Positions 59,346 through 64,000 of a DNA stretch of 64,000 nucleotides are shown here, in pieces. The stretch covers positions 20,965 through 84,964 of the forward strand of contig NZ_JABAGC010000010.1 of assembly GCF_012843905.1 (NCBI RefSeq). The letters run 5' to 3'. Source of the DNA: Clostridium sp. SM-530-WT-3G (GTDB lineage Bacteria > Bacillota > Clostridia > Clostridiales > Clostridiaceae). Each line of letters starts with the position of its first letter. The first letter of the stretch is position 1. Position numbers and translations under genes: made by a program. The notes below the pieces were generated by a model. That model was not told the DNA's origin and searched no databases. It saw only the letters and a program-made list of their open reading frames with translations.

Positions 59346-61526
59346 ATGAATTCAATTGAAGAAAGATTAGCTAAAGAATTAGAGATAAAATTAAGTCAAG
59401 TACAGAATGTAATAGGTCTTTTAGATGATGGTAATACAGTACCTTTCATATCAAGATATAGAAAGGAAGCAACAGGAGGACTTTCTGATGAAATATTAAG
59501 AAAATTAGCAGAAAGGCTTACTTATTTAAGATCACTTGATGAAAGAAAAGCTGATGTTAAAAGACTTATAGAAGAACAAGATAAATTTACTGAAGAAATA
59601 GGAATAGCTTTAGATAAAGCTACAACTTTAACAGAAGTAGAAGATATATACAGACCATATAAGCCTAAGAAGAGAACAAAGTCTACAATTGCTCAGGCTA
59701 AGGGGTTAAAGCCTTTAGCTGAATTAATAATGGAAGGTAAGTTTAAAGACGATTTAGATAGAGAAGCAGCTAAGTATATAAGTGAAGAAAAAGGAGTGGA
59801 AACTTCTGATGAAGCTATACAAGGTGCTTTAGATATTATAGCAGAAGCTATTTCTGATGAAGCTAAATATAGAAAGTACATAAGGGAATTAGTCGTAAGA
59901 GAAGGTAATATAGAATCTAAAGGAAGTAGTGAAGAACCAACGCCATATGAAATGTATTATGAGTATAGTGAATCAGTAAATAAAATACCTCCTCATAGAA
60001 TATTAGCTATAAATAGAGGAGAAAAAGAAAAAATTCTTAGTGTTAAGATTACTTGCAATGAAGAAAAAATATTAAAGTATTTAGAAAAACATGTTCTTAA
60101 AGGAAATGAAGTATTGGATGAAAAACTAAAATTAGCTATAAAAGATTCATTGAAGAGACTTATATATCCATCAATTGAAAGAGAAATAAGAAATGAATTA
60201 ACTGATATTGGTGAAGAGGGAGCTATAAAGATATTTAAGGAGAATTTAAAGGCGCTTCTTTTACAGGCTCCTATAAAGGGAAAAGTAGTAATGGGATTCG
60301 ACCCTGGATTTAGAACAGGATGTAAAGTTGCTATATTAGATGCAACAGGAAAATTCCTTGAAAATACAGCGGTTTATCCTACTTTACCTAAAAAGGATAT
60401 AGAGGGAACAAAGAAAACATTAAAAGCTCTTATTAAGAAGTATGATGTAGATGTAATTTCTCTTGGTAATGGTACTGCCTCAAGAGAATCGGAAGAAGTA
60501 ATTGCAGAAATGCTAAAAGAAATAAAAGAAGAAACAGGTAAGGAATTATCTTATGTAATAGTATCTGAAGCTGGAGCATCAGTTTATTCTGCATCAGAAC
60601 TTGGAACAAAAGAATATCCAGATTTAGACGTTACAGTAAGAGGTGCTATTTCAATAGGAAGAAGACTTCAGGATCCACTTGCAGAATTAGTTAAAATAGA
60701 TCCGAAGGCAATAGGTGTAGGTCAATATCAACATGATGTAACACCTAAGAAATTAGAAGAATCATTAGCAGGTGTTGTTGAAGATTCAGTTAATACTGTG
60801 GGTGTAGATTTAAATATTGCTACTCCTTCATTACTTACTCATATTTCAGGAATAAATGCATCTATAGCAAAGAATATAGTTGATTATAGAGATGAAAATG
60901 GAGGATTTACTTCAAGAAAAGAACTTTTAAAAGTAAAGAGACTTGGTCAGAAAGCGTATGAACAATGTGCTGGGTTCCTAAGAGTTGCTGAAAGTAAAGA
61001 ACCACTTGATAATACATCTGTTCATCCTGAATCATACGATGCAGCTAAAAAACTTATAGAAGTATTAGGATATAATAAAGAAGATCTTAAGAATAAGAAG
61101 CTTGATGATATTGATGAAAGAGCAGAAGCTAAAGGTCTTAACGTTTTAAGTAAGGAGCTTGAAATTGGGGAACTTACATTAAGGGATATTATAAAGGAAC
61201 TTAAGAAGCCAGGAAGAGATCCAAGAGAAGAAATGCCTAAACCAATTCTTAAAACTGGAATAATAGAAATGAAAGATTTAAAACCAGGAATGGTTCTTAG
61301 TGGTACAGTAAGAAATGTTTCTGATTTTGGAGCGTTCGTAGATATTGGAGTTCACCAAGATGGGCTTGTGCATAAGAGTCAGATGGCAAATAGATTTGTA
61401 AAACATCCTCTAGATATAGTAAAGGTTGGAGATATAGTAAAGGTAGCAATCTTAGAAGTTGATGAAAAGAGAAAGAGAATTTCATTAACTATGAAGGATG
61501 TAGATAAATTAGAAAAAGAAAATTAA
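59346..61526 (+). CDS. tex: Tex-family RNA-binding protein
   Basis: Tex proteins bind RNA and affect transcription and toxin expression; the exact biochemical role is unsettled. The 726-residue protein has the N-terminal Tex domain, a YqgF/RNase H-like domain (GFDPGFRTGCKVAILD near 316-331), helix-hairpin-helix repeats (about 490-570) and a C-terminal S1 domain (about 648-718; GMVLSGTVRNVSDFGAFVDI). It is preceded by GTGGAGG and ends at a terminator. Confidence 0.96.
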   Translation: MNSIEERLAKELEIKLSQVQNVIGLLDDGNTVPFISRYRKEATGGLSDEILRKLAERLTYLRSLDERKADVKRLIEEQDKFTEEIGIALDKATTLTEVEDIYRPYKPKKRTKSTIAQAKGLKPLAELIMEGKFKDDLDREAAKYISEEKGVETSDEAIQGALDIIAEAISDEAKYRKYIRELVVREGNIESKGSSEEPTPYEMYYEYSESVNKIPPHRILAINRGEKEKILSVKITCNEEKILKYLEKHVLKGNEVLDEKLKLAIKDSLKRLIYPSIEREIRNELTDIGEEGAIKIFKENLKALLLQAPIKGKVVMGFDPGFRTGCKVAILDATGKFLENTAVYPTLPKKDIEGTKKTLKALIKKYDVDVISLGNGTASRESEEVIAEMLKEIKEETGKELSYVIVSEAGASVYSASELGTKEYPDLDVTVRGAISIGRRLQDPLAELVKIDPKAIGVGQYQHDVTPKKLEESLAGVVEDSVNTVGVDLNIATPSLLTHISGINASIAKNIVDYRDENGGFTSRKELLKVKRLGQKAYEQCAGFLRVAESKEPLDNTSVHPESYDAAKKLIEVLGYNKEDLKNKKLDDIDERAEAKGLNVLSKELEIGELTLRDIIKELKKPGRDPREEMPKPILKTGIIEMKDLKPGMVLSGTVRNVSDFGAFVDIGVHQDGLVHKSQMANRFVKHPLDIVKVGDIVKVAILEVDEKRKRISLTMKDVDKLEKEN

Positions 61527-61541
61527 TTAATACTCTAGAAT

Positions 61542-61578
61542 AAAACTCTTTCCAGTAGTACTGGAGAGAGTTTTTATG
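61542..61578 (+). terminator. Terminator after tex
   Basis: AAAACTCTTTCCAGTA pairs with TACTGGAGAGAGTTTT (one G-U pair), followed by T residues. Confidence 0.88.
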
Positions 61579-61708
61579 TAAGATATATAACACTACTTGC
61601 TTAGGTAAAATTGAAATCACTAAAGAATTTATGATAAAGTAAAGAATAGTGTGTGTTTATATCTGAGTATATGCACATAAAAAATAATTTGAGAGAAGGA
61701 AATCAAAA

Positions 61709-62650
61709 TTGGATACGAAAAAGTTTTATACCAATAGAAGAAACATAGTTTTCTTTGCGACTTTATGCTGTATATTGTGGGGAAGTGCATATCCAGCTAT
61801 TAAATGTGGATATGAAATGTTTGATATTGCAGCAAATGATATTCCATCAAAGTTTATATTTGCAGGATATAGATTTACACTTGCAGGAATTATAGTTTTG
61901 ATAACATGTGTATTTTCAAGAAAAAGACTATTTAATTTTTCAGTAAGACAGATAGGGCAGGTTACAATACTTGGGCTTACACAGACAACATTACAATATA
62001 TGTTCTTTTATATAGGATTAGCATATACAACAGGAATAAGAGGTTCTATTATTAATGGAACAGGTGCATTTTTTAGTATAATATTAGCTCATTTTATTTA
62101 TAAAAATGATAGGTTAAATTTCAACAAAGTTTTAGGATGCATAATTGGATTTTTAGGGGTTATAGTTGTAAATTTAAATGGACAGTCATTTTTTGATACT
62201 TCATTTTCATTAAAGGGTGAAGGTTCAGTAATGCTTGCGGCATTTATGCTTTCAGCATCTTCAATTTATGGTAAAAGAATTACTCAAAATCAAGATGCTT
62301 CAATAGTTACTGGATATCAGCTACTTATTGGTGGAATAATACTAACTGTACTTGGATTTGTATTTGGAGGGCGCTTAAATGGATTTAATCTAAAATCTAC
62401 AAGTCTTTTAATATATATGGCATTAATATCTTCAGTAGCATTTGTTTTATGGAGTGAATTATTAAAGTATAATAAAGTGGGAATTATATCAGTATTTAAT
62501 TTCTCAATCCCTATATTTGGCTCATTGCTATCTGCTATATTTTTAGGAGAAAATATATTTAATATAAAGATATTAATTGGATTAGTATTTGTATGTATTG
62601 GAATATACTTAGTATATAAAGTTAAGGATACAGAAAAAGAAAATAAGTAA
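61709..62650 (+). CDS. EamA-family (DMT) transporter
   Basis: The 313-residue protein has ten membrane helices in two EamA repeats (about 15-150 and 165-305), the drug/metabolite transporter fold of YdcZ/RhaT-like exporters. The repeats begin with CILWGSAYPAIKCGYEM. The start is TTG 61709 after GAGAAGGAAA. The substrate cannot be told. The gene is alone between terminators. Confidence 0.88.
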   Translation: MDTKKFYTNRRNIVFFATLCCILWGSAYPAIKCGYEMFDIAANDIPSKFIFAGYRFTLAGIIVLITCVFSRKRLFNFSVRQIGQVTILGLTQTTLQYMFFYIGLAYTTGIRGSIINGTGAFFSIILAHFIYKNDRLNFNKVLGCIIGFLGVIVVNLNGQSFFDTSFSLKGEGSVMLAAFMLSASSIYGKRITQNQDASIVTGYQLLIGGIILTVLGFVFGGRLNGFNLKSTSLLIYMALISSVAFVLWSELLKYNKVGIISVFNFSIPIFGSLLSAIFLGENIFNIKILIGLVFVCIGIYLVYKVKDTEKENK

Positions 62651-62683
62651 TTTAATATAATACTAATACTAAATAAATATAAG

Positions 62684-62737
62684 AGGGACTATGCATAATG
62701 GCAAATTTAATTACTGTTTAGCTAAAGTCCCTTTTTA
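62684..62737. terminator. Probable bidirectional terminator
   Basis: AGGGACT (62684-62690) pairs with AGTCCCT (62726-62732) across a 35-nt loop, followed by TTTTT. It lies between convergent genes. Confidence 0.55.
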
Positions 62738-62741
62738 TTGT

Positions 62742-63392
62742 TTAGTATATTTTTTTATAAAGTTCTTTAGGTTTAACTCCATAATTATTTTTACACTGAA
62801 TTTTCCAGCCGTGGTTTGCAATTAAAATGAATAAGCGTTTAGGAAATTTAAGTGTAGCAAGTATAATATCATTAGAAATAGAAATATTATCTTCAATAGA
62901 ATTTTTAATTTGCATTAGTGCATCATAGGCAGGTTTTTTAGGACCTTTCTGCCATGGGGCTGATTTCATTCCAACTAACATTTCACCGCTACCAATTCCA
63001 ACTCCAATCTTCCAATTTAAATTATTTGAAATTGCAAAGTTCTTCAATATATTTACAGCTAATATATTTTGATGTCCATCATTAAATCCAGAATTAATAA
63101 TACCGTATAAATTAATATTTAAATTGTCTTGGGTAGATAAGAAATCACCAAACTGCCATAAAAATTCAAGGGTAGTACTTGGAAATGAATCTGCATAAAG
63201 TGGAGATGTAATAAGAATATTCTCATAAGTTATTATTTCATCAAATAATGAAGTGTCTTTAAGTATATCTGCTACATAAAAAGTTTTTGATTTGACTTCT
63301 TTACTAAATAAAGCTAAAAGTTCATCTGTTATATATTTTGAATTACTAGATTTCCGTCTAGGACTTCCATTAATAATACACATATTTATCAT
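62742..63392 (-). CDS. Flavodoxin-like NAD(P)H-dependent FMN reductase
   Basis: The 216-residue protein has the FMN phosphate loop INGSPRRKSSNSKY at 7-20 and the second loop TSPLYADSFPS near 63-73, both typical of flavodoxin-fold reductases. The C-terminus is unusual and basic (ANHGWKIQ). It is the second gene of a two-gene minus-strand unit with another flavodoxin-like gene 12 bases upstream; the two may act together in electron transfer or reduction of a small molecule. Confidence 0.82.
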   Translation of the reverse strand: MINMCIINGSPRRKSSNSKYITDELLALFSKEVKSKTFYVADILKDTSLFDEIITYENILITSPLYADSFPSTTLEFLWQFGDFLSTQDNLNINLYGIINSGFNDGHQNILAVNILKNFAISNNLNWKIGVGIGSGEMLVGMKSAPWQKGPKKPAYDALMQIKNSIEDNISISNDIILATLKFPKRLFILIANHGWKIQCKNNYGVKPKELYKKIY

Positions 63393-63404
63393 GAATCTGT
63401 CCTC

Positions 63405-63917
63405 CTAAATTATAGTTTTTACTATATTCTCAATTTCAGTGATGTCTTTTGCTATAAAGGAGTTATATTTTGGGGCACCAAAGTTAAGCGCATTAGCTTT
63501 TACTAAAGATTTAAAGTTTTTTTCTTCTTCAGAAGTTATGGATTGTGAATAACCAATAAAAATAAGTTCTGGGACATGTTCATATCGAATTGAGTGATGA
63601 ATTTCTCCATTATATATCCTGAAGAAGGGTAGAAGAAAACCTATAGATCTTTCAATTACTCTTTTTATATAAGGACTATATGATCCGTATCTTAATTCTG
63701 TAATAACAACCATTTTATCCGCTTGTTTAATATATTTTGGTGATTCAGTATAATAGTCGTTAATTATGCATCTACCAGGAGTCTTTAACCAGCATTTAAA
63801 ACAGCCTAAGCATGGATGAATATCATCTATATCCTTAGAAAAAACTTTTGAATCTTTAGGTATCAAGCTTTCTATCTGTATTTTATTCTCGTTACTTAAG
63901 TCATGAATTAACAGCAT
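63405..63917 (-). CDS. Short flavodoxin-family protein with Cys motif
   Basis: The 170-residue protein has CLGCFKCWLKTPGRC near 36-50, the Cys cluster seen in iron-sulfur flavoproteins and many flavodoxin-fold reductases, then VVITELRYGSYSPYIK. The usual N-terminal FMN phosphate loop (NGSP) is replaced by HDLSNENK, so FMN binding may be weaker. An in-frame TAA lies just before the ATG at 63917, and no good ribosome site is seen. It is followed closely by a full-length flavodoxin-like gene. Confidence 0.75.
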   Translation of the reverse strand: MLLIHDLSNENKIQIESLIPKDSKVFSKDIDDIHPCLGCFKCWLKTPGRCIINDYYTESPKYIKQADKMVVITELRYGSYSPYIKRVIERSIGFLLPFFRIYNGEIHHSIRYEHVPELIFIGYSQSITSEEEKNFKSLVKANALNFGAPKYNSFIAKDITEIENIVKTII

Positions 63918-64000
63918 ATGTTACCGTTACTGAAAACTTATAAAAATCTATAAAAAATTATAAAATCTTATGTTTCATTCCTTTTTCAATGTATCTGCTT

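Overview
The window is a stretch of chromosome from a low-GC (about 28-30 percent by eye), spore-forming, anaerobic Firmicute. The gene content (thiolase, cyanophycin genes, sporulation genes, S-box, raiA RNA, tRNA clusters) and the codon usage point to Clostridium sensu stricto. A relative of C. butyricum or C. beijerinckii is my inference from the strong thiolase gene lying directly upstream of the ATP synthase operon; it is not proven. No phage, insertion sequence, CRISPR array or restriction system is visible.

Layout. 1-5.2 kb: spore-envelope genes (partial glycosyltransferase, CotS-family protein, YabG protease, veg, SipL-like morphogenetic protein). 5.4-8.8 kb: cyanophycinase and cyanophycin synthetase, a nitrogen storage pair. 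8.9-14.2 kb: ispE, spoIIR, a PP-loop tRNA-modification-like enzyme, a DUF1934 protein, a small DnaA-domain-IV-like protein and pyrG. 14.5-21.3 kb: rho with an Asn-rich insertion, a diacylglycerol glycosyltransferase (minus), rpmE (minus), tdk, a YqhQ-PrmC fusion and prfA. 21.4-26.1 kb: a small membrane protein, tsaC/sua5, rpiB, upp, dCMP deaminase and UDP-GlcNAc 2-epimerase. 26.3-27.5 kb: thiolase, then 850 bp without a gene. 28.4-35.2 kb: the complete F1Fo ATP synthase operon (atpI B E F H A G D C). 35.6-41.2 kb: a Bacillus-like block ywmB-murA-spoIID-spoIIQ-spoIIID-mbl, then yyaC (minus). 42.1-42.9 kb: seven tRNA genes made by tandem duplication of a Tyr-Val-Thr unit. 43.0-44.4 kb: SAM-I riboswitch and metK. 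44.7-49.7 kb: recD2, a degenerate comFA, comFC, the raiA structured RNA and long-form hpf. 49.9-54.0 kb: secA and prfB (with programmed +1 frameshift). 54.0-64 kb: M28 peptidase and small membrane protein (minus), a two-component system, a CPBP-family membrane protein, tex, a DMT transporter and two flavodoxin-like proteins (minus).

How the parts connect. Many genes serve sporulation: engulfment (SpoIID, SpoIIQ), compartment signalling (SpoIIR, SpoIIID), coat (CotS, SipL, YabG) and spore protease maturation (YyaC). Others serve translation and its control (PrmC with RF1 and RF2, L31, tRNAs, HPF, TsaC) or nucleotide supply (pyrG, upp, tdk, dCMP deaminase). The most notable items are the 214-nt raiA RNA between comFC and hpf with its own promoter and terminator, the Asn-rich candidate prion domain in Rho, a SpoIIQ that has lost its zinc ligands, a ComFA without a Walker A motif, an RF2 with SPY in place of SPF, and a hairpin that could hide the spoIIR ribosome binding site except when transcription starts at a sigma-F-like promoter.
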